The notes below the pieces were generated by a model. It was not told where the DNA came from. It was given only the letters and a program-made list of their open reading frames with translations, and ran no database searches. Source: Schaalia sp. 19OD2882 (GTDB lineage: Bacteria > Actinomycetota > Actinomycetes > Actinomycetales > Actinomycetaceae). Taken from it: a stretch of 64,000 nt of DNA. The stretch lies in contig NZ_CP065521.1 in NCBI RefSeq assembly GCF_018986735.1, positions 186,001 to 250,000 on the forward strand, given 5' to 3'. Positions within the stretch are counted from its first letter, which is position 1. Each line of letters begins with the position of its first letter. Position numbers and translations under genes: made by a program. Positions 9,268 through 18,247 of this stretch are shown one piece after another.

Positions 9268-9454
9268 GATTCGTCCGTGAGCCTGTGGACGACGGCGACG
9301 ACCCGACCTTGTGCACAGGTGCACTCACGCGGATTGCTCCCGTCCACAGGCAGGAAGGAGCCCTCTGGCCCCTGGATCCAGCCACCCGCAAGGCTGTGTG
9401 CATCGGCGTCACAGTGGCGTCGGATTCGAGGAAGAACGCACAGGGGGAGGACCC

Positions 9455-9730
9455 ATGGGAACGAAGGAACAGTTGGAGATGGCGGCCATGGTCGCCGCAG
9501 AGGACATGCGTCGCTGGGCGCAGGAACATGCGGAGGCACTGGCTGCGCGCCGGCGTCGAAGGGCATCTCCGGCACCGGGCGGTGACCCGGAAGAAGGCTC
9601 GACCACGGTCGAGTACGCGATCGGCGCAGTCGCCGCCGCAGGCTTCGCCGGTCTGCTGCTGGTGATCCTCAAGTCCGGGGCGGTCAAGTCCGCCCTGCAG
9701 GGGATCATCGAGAGGGCGTTGTCACTGTGA
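9455..9730 (+). CDS. DUF4244 Flp-pilin-like protein
   Basis: A 91-residue protein with a charged N-terminus (MGTKEQLEM, then an Arg-rich RRRRR stretch), a glycine-acidic segment, and the pilin-like sequence GSTTVEYAIGAVAAAGFAGLLLVIL. The glutamate five residues after the start of the mature hydrophobic helix matches Flp/type IV pilin logic, so processing before TTVEYA or STTVEYA by a TadV-like peptidase is expected. No such peptidase is in the window. ATG 9455 has GGGGGAGG 4 nt upstream. It lies 187 nt after tadBC, so it may have its own promoter and higher expression, and it overlaps the next gene by GTGA at 9727. It is probably the major subunit. Confidence 0.88.
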   Translation: MGTKEQLEMAAMVAAEDMRRWAQEHAEALAARRRRRASPAPGGDPEEGSTTVEYAIGAVAAAGFAGLLLVILKSGAVKSALQGIIERALSL

Positions 9731-10092
9731 ATCGGCCAGCGACGGACGAGGGCGAGGCCGGTTCGGTGAGCGTCGAGATGGCCGTGGGCACCGTCTCGGT
9801 CGCCCTCGTCCTTGCCCTCGTCGTCGGCCTGGTGGGAGCGGGCGTTGTCCGTTCCGAGGCGTGCAGAGCCGCCCGGGACGCAGCCCGGGAGGCGTCGGTC
9901 GGGGGCCCGGACCCCACCGGAGTCGCCCTGCGGGTGCTCGGGCCGCACGCGGCCAGCGCTTCGGTGTCCGTGAGTGGCGCAGATCGGTGGGTGAGTGTGG
10001 ATGTGAGTGTTCCGGTGTCGGTCCTCGGCTTGGGCGCGGTCGGCCAGGCTCGGTGCCAAGCGAGGACGCTGCTCGAACAGGCAGTGCCGTGA
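9727..10092 (+). CDS. TadE-like pseudopilin
   Basis: A 121-residue protein with an acidic N-terminal leader followed by GSVSVEMAVGTVSVALVLALVVGLVGAGVV, the pilin-type hydrophobic helix with a Glu at the +5-like position. The exported part contains a pair of cysteines (EACRAAR and ARCQAR). This matches TadE family minor pilins. It starts with GTG at 9727 overlapping the stop of the DUF4244 gene and ends overlapping the next gene at 10089, so the three are coupled. It is expected to be a minor component or initiator of the Tad filament. Confidence 0.85.
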   Translation: MNRPATDEGEAGSVSVEMAVGTVSVALVLALVVGLVGAGVVRSEACRAARDAAREASVGGPDPTGVALRVLGPHAASASVSVSGADRWVSVDVSVPVSVLGLGAVGQARCQARTLLEQAVP

Positions 10093-10487
10093 GAGCGGCA
10101 GGTGTCGAGCCGCCCCGGGACGAGACCGTGCAGGGTGACGAGGGCGGGTCCGGCACCGTCATGGTCGTGGGGGTGCTCGCCGCAGCCCTGACCCTGGCCA
10201 CGGTCCTGGTGGGCGTGAGCCAGGCGAATGCCGCCCAGGTTCGAGCGGCCGCGGTGGCGGACCTGGCGGCTCTGGCCGGTGGCGACGTTGCGGTGGTCGC
10301 CCTGTGGGAGGACGTGGGGGACAAGCCGTGCGAGCGCTCGCGCCAAGTGGCATCGGCCAATGGTGCGCTGGTGGTGGGCTGCTCCGTGGTGGGGCAGGAT
10401 CTGCTGGTCGAGGTCCGTGTGGGCGCCCAGGTCCTGGGGGTTCCCTACGAGGTCCGTGCCCGGGCGAGGGCGGGGCCCGAGGAGTGA
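10089..10487 (+). CDS. Rv3654c-like TadE-family protein
   Basis: A 132-residue product starting at GTG 10089 in a GTGA overlap with the preceding stop. After a short hydrophilic leader (EGGSGTVMVVGVLAAALTLATVLVGV) comes a hydrophobic helix, then an exported domain with two cysteines (DKPCERS and VVGCSV), giving the arrangement of the Rv3654c-type proteins that end actinobacterial tad operons, next to a DEAD/DEAH helicase as here. The frame is open upstream to 9861, but that part overlaps the TadE gene and has no pilin-like sequence. The role is inferred as a minor pilin or export factor. Confidence 0.82.
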   Translation: MRAAGVEPPRDETVQGDEGGSGTVMVVGVLAAALTLATVLVGVSQANAAQVRAAAVADLAALAGGDVAVVALWEDVGDKPCERSRQVASANGALVVGCSVVGQDLLVEVRVGAQVLGVPYEVRARARAGPEE

Positions 10488-10533
10488 GGCCAGGGCGTGG
10501 GGCCGACGGTGTGGCTCACGCCCCCGTGGACGC

Positions 10534-10567
10534 CATGAGGGGCCGACCCGAAGGCCGGCCCCTCATG
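10534..10567 (+). terminator. Hairpin ending the Tad-like operon
   Basis: A perfect 12-bp inverted repeat, CATGAGGGGCCG and CGGCCCCTCATG, with a 10-nt loop lies 47 nt after the last tad gene. No T-run follows, so Rho-independent termination is likely but not certain. The rest of the gap to the convergent helicase end at 10751 holds no gene that I can see. Confidence 0.6.
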
Positions 10568-10750
10568 ACATCCCATCAACACAGTGCACGTTCTCCGAAT
10601 GAATCCCTTTCCCGGTTCGCCCCCTCGGTGGGGCGGAACCTCACGTTCTCGATGGACACAAAGATAGGAGGTGATTCTTGGGGCTTCATCGATCTTGACT
10701 GGGAATTGTCTGGGAAATCGAGGACCCCGTGGTCCGGGCCCGTGTCCCGC

Positions 10751-13381
10751 TCACTGCGGGCGGTGCGAGTCGAGGAACCCCAACAGCGCCACGGCACCCG
10801 ACTTGGACAACGGCTCGTTCCCATTTCCGCACTTGGGGGACTGGACGCACCGCGGGCAGCCGTCCTGGCACGGGCACTTCGCCACCGCCTCCAGGGTCGA
10901 GTGCACCCACTCGGCCATGCGGTCGAATCCGACCCGCGCATGCCCGGCGCCTCCGCGGAAGGCGTCATGGACGAAGACGGTGGGCGCCCCCGTGTCCTCG
11001 TGCATGGGTGTCGACAGACCTCCAAGGTCCCAGCGGTCGCATGTGGCCAGCAGGGGCAGCATTGCGATCGAGGCGTGTTCTGCGGCGTGCAGGGCGCCGG
11101 GGGCCTCGGCCTCGTCGACGCCGATCGAGGAGAGTGCGCCCTGTCCGAGGACGTACCACGTCGCCATGGTCGGCAGCGTGTGCGTGGGCAGCGAGAGCTC
11201 CTGGTTGCGGATGAACTCCAGGCCGGGCAGGCGCAACAGGTCGAAGTCGGTGACCCGTGTGGCCACCTCGACCGGGCCGTGGTACCAGGCCAGGGCGCCG
11301 TCCGCGCTGGTCCACGAGTCCTCGACCCCGAGGATGCTGACCGACACATGCTGTTTGGCGCGCGTGCGCAGGCGGGTGCGGACCTCCTCGACGGTGGCGA
11401 CGCGCTGGCGAGAGGCGGCGCTGCCCGGGTCGACCAGCAGCGGCAGCGAGCCGGAGCGGTCGACGGCCGGCACGGGGGTGGCCCTTGGCCGGGTGACCTC
11501 CCGCGAAGGCCCTTCCGTCAGCGCCGACAGGGACAGGACGTGGTAGGTGCGACCCTGGTGGACGTAGATCGCGTCGGGGAACACGTGCGCATCGGCCGAA
11601 GCGTTGTCGATGGTGCCGATGACGGTGCCGCTGTGCGCCTCGACGATCTGCACGTCCCCGCCCGAGCCGCGCAGGTCGGTGAGGTCGCCGGCCCGCTCGG
11701 CGCGGGTGGCGTCCCAGAACCATCCACGAGGGCGTCTGCGCAGCAGCCCTTGGTCGGTGAGCGAATCGAGGAGGTCACGCGCCTTGGCCAGCAACAAGGG
11801 CGAGGCCCCGGCCAGGTCCGCGAGGTCGGCTCCACCGTCCACATCCGGGTCGGTCAGGGGGAATTCGGCGGCCGCCGCACACAGGTGCGGGGCCAGGACC
11901 CACGGATTCGACGGGTCGGTGACGGCGGCTTCGACCTCGCCGAGGATCTCCTCGGGGTGGTGGACCAGGTAGGTGTCCAGGGGGTTCTCCGAGGCGACGA
12001 GGACGGAGACGCCTTCGGCGCCCGCGCGACCGGCACGGCCGACCTGCTGCCACAGGGAGGCTCGTGTGCCCGGCCATCCCGCGGTCACGGTGGCGTCCAG
12101 TCCGGACACGTCCAGTCCCAGTTCCAGTGCTGAGGTCGTGGCCACGGCCCGCAGGTCACCGCCCCTCAGGGCGGCTTCGAGGGCCCGGCGTTCTTCGGGC
12201 AGGTAGCCGCCGCGGTAGGCGGCGACCCTTCCTGCCAGAGGAGAGGCGTGTGCGGCCAGCCGGTCGTGCACCTGGGCGGCCACGGCCTCCGCACCGGCAC
12301 GCGAACGGACGAAGGTGAGGACGCGGGCCCCGGCCTCGACCAGCGCGGAGGTGAGGATCGCGGACTCGCTGGAGGCGGACAGGCGCCGCACCGGCGCCAT
12401 GAGGACGGCAGGCGCGCCACCCGCAGTACCGGGTCCGCCCGGCTGGTCGCTGCGCGCTGCCTCCAGGGCAGAAAGGAAGGACTCGATGTCGACCTGGTCC
12501 TCGTCGTGGACCACACGCCCCTGCCACAGGGCCAAGGTGCGCCTGCCCTGCGGGGAGGTGTCACGATCCACCGCGACAACCCCGGGCCGCCCCGTCATGG
12601 CCTGGCCGACCACGGCCGGGTCGCGCACCGTGGCCGAGAGCATGACCACGCCGGGGGTGGCGCCCAGACGCCGGGCGATGCGCAGCAGGCGACGAAGGAC
12701 CAGGGAGATGTGACTGCCCGTGACTCCGCGCCAGTGGTGCAATTCGTCCACGACGATCCACCGCAGTGAGGCGAGGAATCGGGTCCATCTCTCGTGTCCG
12801 GGCAGCATGACGTGGTGGAGGAAGTCCGGGTTGGTCAGGAGCAGGTCCGCGTTGGCGCGCGCCCAGTCCTTGGCTTCTCGGCTCGTGTCGCCGTCGGCTG
12901 TCGAGGCGCGCACCGAACGCAGGGGGTTGGGGCGCGAAGGGACGTCCGGCGCGGCTCGCAGCAGACGCTCCAAGGACGCGAACTGGTCTGCCGCCAGCGC
13001 CTTCGTGGGTGAGATGTACAGGCAGGTGGGTCGTCTCCTGATGGCGGAGATCCTGCCGGTCTCCTCGCAGTCGACAAGGTCGGTCAGGATCGGCGTCCAC
13101 GCGGCCAAGGACTTGCCGGAGCCGGTGCCGGTGGCCAGCACCACGTCGTGGCCGGCGCGGGCCGCCTCGAGGGCCTCGACCTGGTGCGCCCAAGGGCGCT
13201 CGACCCCTCGGGCCCGCCAGGCGGCGGCGACCTCGTCGGGGACCCAGGCGGGCCAGTCGGCGGTCTCACCCGGGCGGGCGGGGATCTGGTGCAGGCGGAC
13301 CAGACGGTCGTCTCCGGATGAGAGGAGGCGCAGGACCTCGACGAGGGCGGGGGTGTCGGCGGTGGGGGACTCCCCGCTCAC
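10751..13381 (-). CDS. DEAD/DEAH-box helicase with DUF1998 and C-terminal zinc-binding cysteines (MrfA/Rv3649-like)
   Basis: The protein has about 876 residues. Walker A is ATGTGSGKS (~residues 83-91), motif II is VDELHHW, motif III is SATVRDP, and motif VI is QVGRAGRAG. The C-terminal domain ends with [18 protein letters not shown], the four-cysteine cluster of MrfA-type DUF1998 helicases. MrfA of Bacillus acts in repair of mitomycin crosslinks, so a DNA-repair helicase is the family-based expectation. GTG 13381 overlaps the stop of the upstream YbjN gene (GTGA); a GTG one codon earlier at 13384 is equally possible. It is co-transcribed with the two YbjN genes. A helicase beside the tad genes is a recurrent actinobacterial arrangement. 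Confidence 0.9.
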   Translation of the reverse strand: MSGESPTADTPALVEVLRLLSSGDDRLVRLHQIPARPGETADWPAWVPDEVAAAWRARGVERPWAHQVEALEAARAGHDVVLATGTGSGKSLAAWTPILTDLVDCEETGRISAIRRRPTCLYISPTKALAADQFASLERLLRAAPDVPSRPNPLRSVRASTADGDTSREAKDWARANADLLLTNPDFLHHVMLPGHERWTRFLASLRWIVVDELHHWRGVTGSHISLVLRRLLRIARRLGATPGVVMLSATVRDPAVVGQAMTGRPGVVAVDRDTSPQGRRTLALWQGRVVHDEDQVDIESFLSALEAARSDQPGGPGTAGGAPAVLMAPVRRLSASSESAILTSALVEAGARVLTFVRSRAGAEAVAAQVHDRLAAHASPLAGRVAAYRGGYLPEERRALEAALRGGDLRAVATTSALELGLDVSGLDATVTAGWPGTRASLWQQVGRAGRAGAEGVSVLVASENPLDTYLVHHPEEILGEVEAAVTDPSNPWVLAPHLCAAAAEFPLTDPDVDGGADLADLAGASPLLLAKARDLLDSLTDQGLLRRRPRGWFWDATRAERAGDLTDLRGSGGDVQIVEAHSGTVIGTIDNASADAHVFPDAIYVHQGRTYHVLSLSALTEGPSREVTRPRATPVPAVDRSGSLPLLVDPGSAASRQRVATVEEVRTRLRTRAKQHVSVSILGVEDSWTSADGALAWYHGPVEVATRVTDFDLLRLPGLEFIRNQELSLPTHTLPTMATWYVLGQGALSSIGVDEAEAPGALHAAEHASIAMLPLLATCDRWDLGGLSTPMHEDTGAPTVFVHDAFRGGAGHARVGFDRMAEWVHSTLEAVAKCPCQDGCPRCVQSPKCGNGNEPLSKSGAVALLGFLDSHRPQ

Positions 13382-13983
13382 CACCGGGCTCCGTGGGGCG
13401 CCGACGGGGCAGCGGAATGCGGGGCCGATGGCACCTCGCCCGAAAGCGGCCTCCCCCCGGCAGTCGACACCTTGTCGGAAGTGGACGTCGGCTCGGTCGG
13501 ACGAGGTTTGAGGACCGGCAGTTCCAGGGTCTGGTGGGCCGCCTCCTTCATGTAGTCGATGGCACTGATCCCCGTGGCGATTCCCGCGCGCAGGTTCTCA
13601 CGCAGCTGCTCGTCGGAGATCCCCGCCAGGGTGTCCACGACGAAATCCGCGCACACCTGCACTGTTGCCAGCTCGGAGACCAGCCAGTAGATCGTCGGGA
13701 AGTACTTTTCGCGGTTCCAACTGTCCGCGGCGGCGATCATCCACCGCGAGGTCTCGGCCGGGTCCATGTCGGTTTCCCAGATGGCCCGCACGGACAGGAA
13801 ACGGTGGGAGGCGTCGATGTTCACCAGGAAAGGCACCTGTTCGACGACGGCCCCCAGGGCGCGTCCGGGCACCAACACGTCAGCGGCGACTCCCAGCGAG
13901 ATGAGCGTCCGCTGGGCGCGGTCCAGGTCGGCGGGCCATGGGGTGGAGGTGTCCTCGGGTACTGGGTGAAGGGTGTTCATCAT
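13378..13983 (-). CDS. YbjN-domain protein
   Basis: A 201-residue protein whose central part ([22 protein letters not shown], then [32 protein letters not shown]) fits the YbjN fold (formerly a sensory-transduction regulator DUF), which resembles type III secretion chaperones. The C-terminal 50 residues are Pro/Ser/Thr-rich and look disordered. It starts at ATG 13983, overlapping the stop of the preceding YbjN gene, and ends overlapping the helicase start. No catalytic residues are expected. Function within this operon is unknown. Confidence 0.8.
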   Translation of the reverse strand: MMNTLHPVPEDTSTPWPADLDRAQRTLISLGVAADVLVPGRALGAVVEQVPFLVNIDASHRFLSVRAIWETDMDPAETSRWMIAAADSWNREKYFPTIYWLVSELATVQVCADFVVDTLAGISDEQLRENLRAGIATGISAIDYMKEAAHQTLELPVLKPRPTEPTSTSDKVSTAGGRPLSGEVPSAPHSAAPSAPHGARW

Positions 13984-14426
13984 CCGGCGCCCCCGTCCTG
14001 CCAGGTCACCATCTGTGGGTTGAGGGTCTCCAGCTCGGTGAAGAAGCTCATGATCATCTCCAGCGAGGTTTCACAGAAGGTGTCCATCTGCTCCTGGGTG
14101 AGTCCGGCGGAGGTGATGACATTGCATTCGGCGCTCAGACCGTAGGAGGTGCCGTCCTGGAAGGGCAGCAGGTAGGCCTTCGGGCCACTGCGTGTGGAGT
14201 TGCACCGGGCGACGGCCTCGACCAGGGCCTCGAAGGAGTCGGAGTCCTCGGCTCGACCGCGCCATTGCGCCCTGACCTGCAAGATGTTCGGATTCTCAAG
14301 GTTCCAGAAGTACAGGGCGTTGAGGGTGGGGACGATGAGTTGCCCGTCCTCGGCACCGAAGCGCAGGTCGTGTCCGGTCAGTAGTCTCTCCAGACGCGCT
14401 GGGCTCACGGGTGTCGGGATTGACAC
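13980..14426 (-). CDS. YbjN-domain protein, second copy
   Basis: The start chosen is GTG 14426 (reading VSIPTPVSPARLERLL) with GGGAGG 4 nt upstream, giving 148 residues. A longer open frame upstream is Arg/Pro-rich and lacks any domain. The pattern NALYFWNLENPNILQVRAQWRG followed by SFEALVEAVARCN and a C-terminal helix around FCETSLEMIMSFFTELE is typical of YbjN proteins that come as adjacent pairs in actinobacteria. Its stop overlaps the start of the other YbjN gene (ATGA). The pair may form a heterodimer; this is inference. Confidence 0.8.
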   Translation of the reverse strand: MSIPTPVSPARLERLLTGHDLRFGAEDGQLIVPTLNALYFWNLENPNILQVRAQWRGRAEDSDSFEALVEAVARCNSTRSGPKAYLLPFQDGTSYGLSAECNVITSAGLTQEQMDTFCETSLEMIMSFFTELETLNPQMVTWQDGGAG

Positions 14427-14780
14427 ATGACCTCCCGGGGTCGGACGAGCAAGTGCGCTTCCACTGTAGTTGACCTGTTCCTGCGGGGCGCGGCGGGGCT
14501 CGCGCCGGGTGTCGGGCGGATGGCCCAAGGGTGACGGTGAGCCGATGGTTGGTGCGCGAGGAGGGCGGGGCATTGCAGGTCGTTGCCGCCTGGTGGGGTT
14601 CTGCCAGGAGAGAACCGGGGCGTCCGGTGATCGGGTCTGCGGACGCCTGCGGATCAAGGCCAGTACAGTTGTGCGTGTCGTACTCGTCGGCCGCTCGCGG
14701 TCCCGCTGTGCGTGACGTGCATGAGGCGCCGCACGGGTGCGCATGACGCCGGATCGAGAACCGATGGGAGGGCGAGACAG
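14427..14780. other. Divergent intergenic region without visible gene
   Basis: This 354-nt stretch separates the minus-strand YbjN/helicase operon from the plus-strand PAP2 gene and should hold both promoters. Short open frames here are GC-driven and have no Shine-Dalgarno. TACAGT at 14664-14669 could be a -10 element for the PAP2 gene but no convincing -35 partner is seen. I recognise nothing else. Confidence 0.4.
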
Positions 14781-15911
14781 GTGGCTGGCGACGACGACCC
14801 CACACTCGACCTGCCCGAGGGATTCGGCGTGAGGGCGCGCGAGTCCTCGCGCGCCGAGGGAAGCTCCCGCAGGCCAAGGTCGACCCCGTCGCAGGACGAG
14901 GACAGCGGGACCCGGGTTCTTCCCGAGGACGCCCCGCCCTCGTCAACGGGCAGGACCCGTGGCCCCTCACGGTCCCGCGGCTCCTCCACCGGCACACCCC
15001 GGTCCGGCTCCCGAACGACGCCGCCCTCCGGCGCGACGCAAGCCCCGCAGGTCCCTGAGGACTACGGGGTGCGGTTGCAGAGGCGGATCGGAGGCGCACT
15101 GGTGTGCGTGGTGGCGGCCGCGTTCGTCTCGTGGATCGCCGTGCTCACCGTGTGGGGGCAGGGCGCGGACACGCTGGTCATGGAGGCGGTCATCGAGTCC
15201 CTCCCGGCGGGTGAGCGCTTCGGTGAGCTCATGATGGGTCTGGTCTCGCCCTGGTCACTGCCGGTCATCGCGCTGGTCGTGCTCGGCATCGCGGTGGCCC
15301 GTCGGCGGGCCACGCTGGCCGGGCGGGCGATCGGCATGGTCGTCGCCGCCAACGTCACCACCCAGGTCCTCAAGTGCCTGCTCGAACGCCCTGACCTGGG
15401 TGTGACCACATTCGTCTCGAACTCCCTGCCTTCGGGACATGTGACCGTCTCGGCCTCAATGTGTCTGGCGCTGGTGGTCGTCGCGCCTGCGGGGATGCGT
15501 GGGGTGGCCTCGTGGTTCGCGTGGATCTGGACGACGGCCACGGGTGTGGCGGTCATGGTGTCGGCATGGCATCGTCTGGCCGATGTGCTGGTCGCCGTGC
15601 TGGTCACCGGCGCGTGGGCGCTTGCCCTGACTCCGCTGGAGTCTCGCACCCGTTACGCGGTCGTCATGCAGAAGGTCATGTCGATGATCGTCTTCGCCTG
15701 CGCGGGTCTGGCCCTCGTGTCCGGAGCGGTCGCCCTGTTCGCCCTGGACCCGATGGCGGTGTCCATGCCGGGGGCCTCCGGCTACGGTTTCGCCGAGTTC
15801 CTCGCCCAGGACCCGGTGCGCTCCCACCTGCTGGCCGCCTCCGGTGTGCTGTTGGTCGCCGCAGTCACGGGCATCGTCGTGGCCTCTGTGGACCGTCTCT
15901 GTCGTGACTGA
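14781..15911 (+). CDS. PAP2-superfamily membrane phosphatase
   Basis: 376 residues from GTG 14781, which has GGGAGG about 9 nt upstream. The first ~95 residues are charged, Ser/Pro/Arg-rich and probably disordered and cytoplasmic. The rest is a six-helix membrane domain with the three PAP2 signature parts: KCLLERPDLG (C1), NSLPSGHVT (C2, with the catalytic His) and SAWHRLADVL (C3, nucleophile His and Asp). Such enzymes dephosphorylate lipid phosphates (phosphatidate, undecaprenyl pyrophosphate) on the outer face of the membrane. The long N-terminal tail is longer than usual for the family. No obvious operon partner. Confidence 0.88.
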   Translation: MAGDDDPTLDLPEGFGVRARESSRAEGSSRRPRSTPSQDEDSGTRVLPEDAPPSSTGRTRGPSRSRGSSTGTPRSGSRTTPPSGATQAPQVPEDYGVRLQRRIGGALVCVVAAAFVSWIAVLTVWGQGADTLVMEAVIESLPAGERFGELMMGLVSPWSLPVIALVVLGIAVARRRATLAGRAIGMVVAANVTTQVLKCLLERPDLGVTTFVSNSLPSGHVTVSASMCLALVVVAPAGMRGVASWFAWIWTTATGVAVMVSAWHRLADVLVAVLVTGAWALALTPLESRTRYAVVMQKVMSMIVFACAGLALVSGAVALFALDPMAVSMPGASGYGFAEFLAQDPVRSHLLAASGVLLVAAVTGIVVASVDRLCRD

Positions 15912-15990
15912 GCCGGTCGCGATCGGCTTCCGTGCGGCGGCCCCGCCCTCGTGCCGATCTGCGGACACCCTCGCATCGGAGGAGGCGGCC

Positions 15991-16053
15991 ATGACCTTTC
16001 ACGACACCGCCGGTGGCACCCACCCGGAGAGAGTGGACCGGTACGACTCATGA
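15991..16053 (+). CDS. Candidate 20-residue small ORF
   Basis: ATG 15991 is preceded by GGAGGAGG at a spacing of about 5-8 nt, one of the stronger Shine-Dalgarno sequences in the window. The frame runs 20 codons (beginning MTFHDTAGG) to a TGA at 16051. It lies 80 nt after the PAP2 gene and just upstream of the paired NrdR boxes, so it would not be in the nrdD transcript. There is no hydrophobic segment and no recognised peptide. It may be translated or may be chance. Confidence 0.25.
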   Translation: MTFHDTAGGTHPERVDRYDS

Positions 16054-16086
16054 CACGCAGGGGCTCCGAACATGGCACCCCGCGAT

Positions 16087-16133
16087 CACTAGATGTAGGG
16101 TTGATCCGTCTCGCACGCCACTATATATAGTGG
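16087..16133 (+). promoter_or_regulatory. Paired NrdR boxes upstream of nrdD
   Basis: A perfect 16-bp palindrome, CCACTATATATAGTGG, lies at 16118-16133. A degenerate copy of its core, CACTAGATGTAGGG (three mismatches to CACTATATATAGTG), starts exactly 32 bp upstream at 16087. Two AT-centred 16-bp boxes an integral number of helical turns apart are the known binding arrangement of NrdR, the ATP/dATP-sensing repressor of ribonucleotide reductase genes. The target gene downstream is nrdD, which fits. Confidence 0.85.
16101..16129 (+). promoter_or_regulatory. Probable nrdDG promoter
   Basis: TTGATC (16101-16106) and TATATA (16124-16129) are separated by 17 nt, a good primary sigma-factor promoter. 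The -10 lies inside the second NrdR box and the first box lies just upstream of the -35, so bound NrdR would block RNA polymerase. Transcription would start near 16136, giving a leader of about 185 nt. Confidence 0.65.
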
Positions 16134-16136
16134 TCA

Positions 16137-16321
16137 GGATTCGACCGGCCGGGCGTCGGCCCCGACCTCGTCGCCGAGGTGCGCCCGACAACCGAAGATG
16201 GCACCAACCGCCCAGATGTGGGCGCAGGTGCCCCCGGGTGTCGGGCATCGCCCTCGTACGAATTCTGACCACACGGACCTCGGGGCCGCAGTGAAGCCCC
16301 CAGGGCCTGGAAGGAGCAATG
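16137..16321 (+). other. Structured 5' leader of nrdDG
   Basis: The inferred leader contains two clear hairpins: ACCTCG-TCGC-CGAGGT (16165-16180) enclosed by GGGCG/CGCCC (16151-16155 and 16182-16186), and CGCCCA-GATG-TGGGCG (16209-16224). No cobalamin-riboswitch box or other known riboswitch consensus was recognised. AAGGAG at 16311 serves nrdD. Confidence 0.4.
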
Positions 16322-18247
16322 ATGGACCCCCGCCCCACCACCCTCGACACCCCGATCCGTGACTCCCGAAGCAGCGAGGCGGCCCCGTCCTCGTCCTTGG
16401 GCCACATGGTCGACGTGGTCGCCACGGTGGAGGAGTACCTGGACCGCTCCGACTGGCGCGTCAACGCCAACGCCAACCAGGGCTACTCGCTGGGAGGTCT
16501 CATCCTCAACGCCGCCGGCAAGATGACCGCCAACTACTGGCTCGAACGCGTCTTCACCCCCGAGGCCGGTCGGGCCCACCGCGAAGGCGACATCCACATC
16601 CACGACCTCGACATGTTCGCCGGCTACTGCGCCGGATGGTCCCTCAAACGTCTCATCCAGGAGGGCTTCAACGGCGTGCCCGGAGCAATCGCCTCGGCCC
16701 CGCCCAAACACTTCTCCTCCGCGTGCGGGCAGATCGTCAACTTCTTGGGCACCCTGCAGAACGAATGGGCCGGCGCCCAGGCATTCAGCTCCTTCGACAC
16801 CTACATGGCGCCATTCGTGCGACTGGACCACATGAGCCACGAGGACGTGGTCCAGTGCCTGCAGGAGATGATCCACAACCTCAACGTCCCCAGCCGCTGG
16901 GGCAGCCAGTGCCCCTTCACGAACCTCACCTTCGACTGGACCTGCCCCGCCGACCTTGCCGACGAGCATCCCCTCATCGGGGACGAGGTCGTCGACTTCA
17001 CCTACGGGGAGCTGCAGGCCGAGATGGACATGGTCAACGCGGCATTCATCGAGGTCATGAGTGGCGGTGACGCGGACGGGCGCGTCTTCACCTTCCCCAT
17101 CCCCACCTACAACATGACCCGCGACTTCGACTGGGACAGCCCCAACGCCCAGGCACTGTTCGCCATGACCGCCAAGTACGGCCTCCCCTACTTCCAGAAC
17201 TTCATCAACTCCGACCTGGACCCCGGAATGATCCGCTCCATGTGCTGCCGACTGCAGCTGGACCTGCGCGAACTGCTCAAGCGTGGCAACGGCCTGTTCG
17301 GCTCGGCGGAACTGACCGGCTCCATCGGCGTCGTCACCTTGAACATGGCGCGCCTGGGACACCTGCACAAGGGGGACCTGGACGGCCTGCGTGCGCGCAT
17401 GGACCAGCTGATCGACATCGCTTCGGGAGTGCTGGAGCTCAAGCGTGAGGTCATCGGACACCACATCGACACCGGATTGTTCCCCTACACGCGCCGTTAC
17501 CTGGGCAGCCTGGACAACCACTTCAGCACCATCGGCGTCAACGGCATGAACGAGATGGTTCGCAACTTCTCCGACGACCAGTACGACATCACCGACCCGC
17601 GCGGCTTCGACATGGTCGCCGACCTGCTGGACCACGTGCGCGACCGCATGGTCCAACTGCAGGAGGCCACCGGGCACATGTACAACCTGGAGGCCACCCC
17701 CGCCGAAGGCACCACCTACCGTTTCGCCAAGGAGGACCGCAAGCGCTTCGCCGACATCCTCCAGGCGGGCACCGCCGACCAGCCCTACTACACGAACTCC
17801 TCGCAGCTGCCGGTGGGCTTCACCGACGACCCCTTCGAGGCGTTGGAGCGTCAGGAGGTCCTGCAGGGCAAGTACACGGGAGGCACCGTCCTGCACCTGT
17901 ACATGGGTGAGGCCATGTCCTCGGGTGAGGCCTGCAAGCAGATGGTCAAGCGCTCGCTGACCGCTTTCAAGGTCCCCTACATCACGATCACGCCGACCTT
18001 CAGCATCTGCCCGGTGCACGGATACCTGGCGGGCGAACACGTCCACTGCGACAAGTGTGCTGCCGCCCACCCCGAGCGCGAACCCGTCGAGTGCGAGGTC
18101 TGGACCCGCGTCATGGGCTACTTCCGGCCGGTGTCCAGCTTCAATGTGGGAAAGAAGGGCGAGTACGCCGAACGTGTGATGTTCGACGAGGCCGCCGCCG
18201 ACGCCCACGGTGAGCTGGTCAGTGCGTTCCCGCCGGTGGCCGGGTGA
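16322..18247 (+). CDS. nrdD: Anaerobic (class III) ribonucleoside-triphosphate reductase
   Basis: A 641-residue glycyl-radical enzyme that reduces NTPs to dNTPs without oxygen. The glycyl-radical motif is RVMGYF (Gly599 with this start). Upstream are the zinc-site cysteines CPVH and CDKC (~555-580). Substrate-channel and thiol residues lie in SSACGQIVNFLGT (~137) and in SMCCRLQLD. The IHIHDLDM motif near residue 90 is typical of NrdD. Two adjacent ATGs exist; ATG 16322 is preferred because AAGGAG is 5 nt upstream (2 nt for ATG 16319). It overlaps nrdG by GTGA. The NrdR boxes and promoter upstream indicate dNTP-dependent repression. Confidence 0.97.
   Translation: MDPRPTTLDTPIRDSRSSEAAPSSSLGHMVDVVATVEEYLDRSDWRVNANANQGYSLGGLILNAAGKMTANYWLERVFTPEAGRAHREGDIHIHDLDMFAGYCAGWSLKRLIQEGFNGVPGAIASAPPKHFSSACGQIVNFLGTLQNEWAGAQAFSSFDTYMAPFVRLDHMSHEDVVQCLQEMIHNLNVPSRWGSQCPFTNLTFDWTCPADLADEHPLIGDEVVDFTYGELQAEMDMVNAAFIEVMSGGDADGRVFTFPIPTYNMTRDFDWDSPNAQALFAMTAKYGLPYFQNFINSDLDPGMIRSMCCRLQLDLRELLKRGNGLFGSAELTGSIGVVTLNMARLGHLHKGDLDGLRARMDQLIDIASGVLELKREVIGHHIDTGLFPYTRRYLGSLDNHFSTIGVNGMNEMVRNFSDDQYDITDPRGFDMVADLLDHVRDRMVQLQEATGHMYNLEATPAEGTTYRFAKEDRKRFADILQAGTADQPYYTNSSQLPVGFTDDPFEALERQEVLQGKYTGGTVLHLYMGEAMSSGEACKQMVKRSLTAFKVPYITITPTFSICPVHGYLAGEHVHCDKCAAAHPEREPVECEVWTRVMGYFRPVSSFNVGKKGEYAERVMFDEAAADAHGELVSAFPPVAG

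Noticed and set aside
10304..12133. 609-codon plus-strand frame opposite the helicase
   Set aside because: The opposite strand holds helicase motifs and DUF1998 cysteines; this frame has none.
14470..14746. Short plus-strand frames upstream of the PAP2 gene
   Set aside because: They lack ribosome-binding sites and show only GC-driven composition.
16137..16321. Cobalamin riboswitch before nrdD
   Set aside because: No B12-box-like sequence is present; class III reductase does not need cobalamin.
16121..18208. 695-codon open frame antisense to nrdD
   Set aside because: It is a high-GC shadow with Val/Gly/His-biased composition and no domain, covering a certain gene in the opposite strand.
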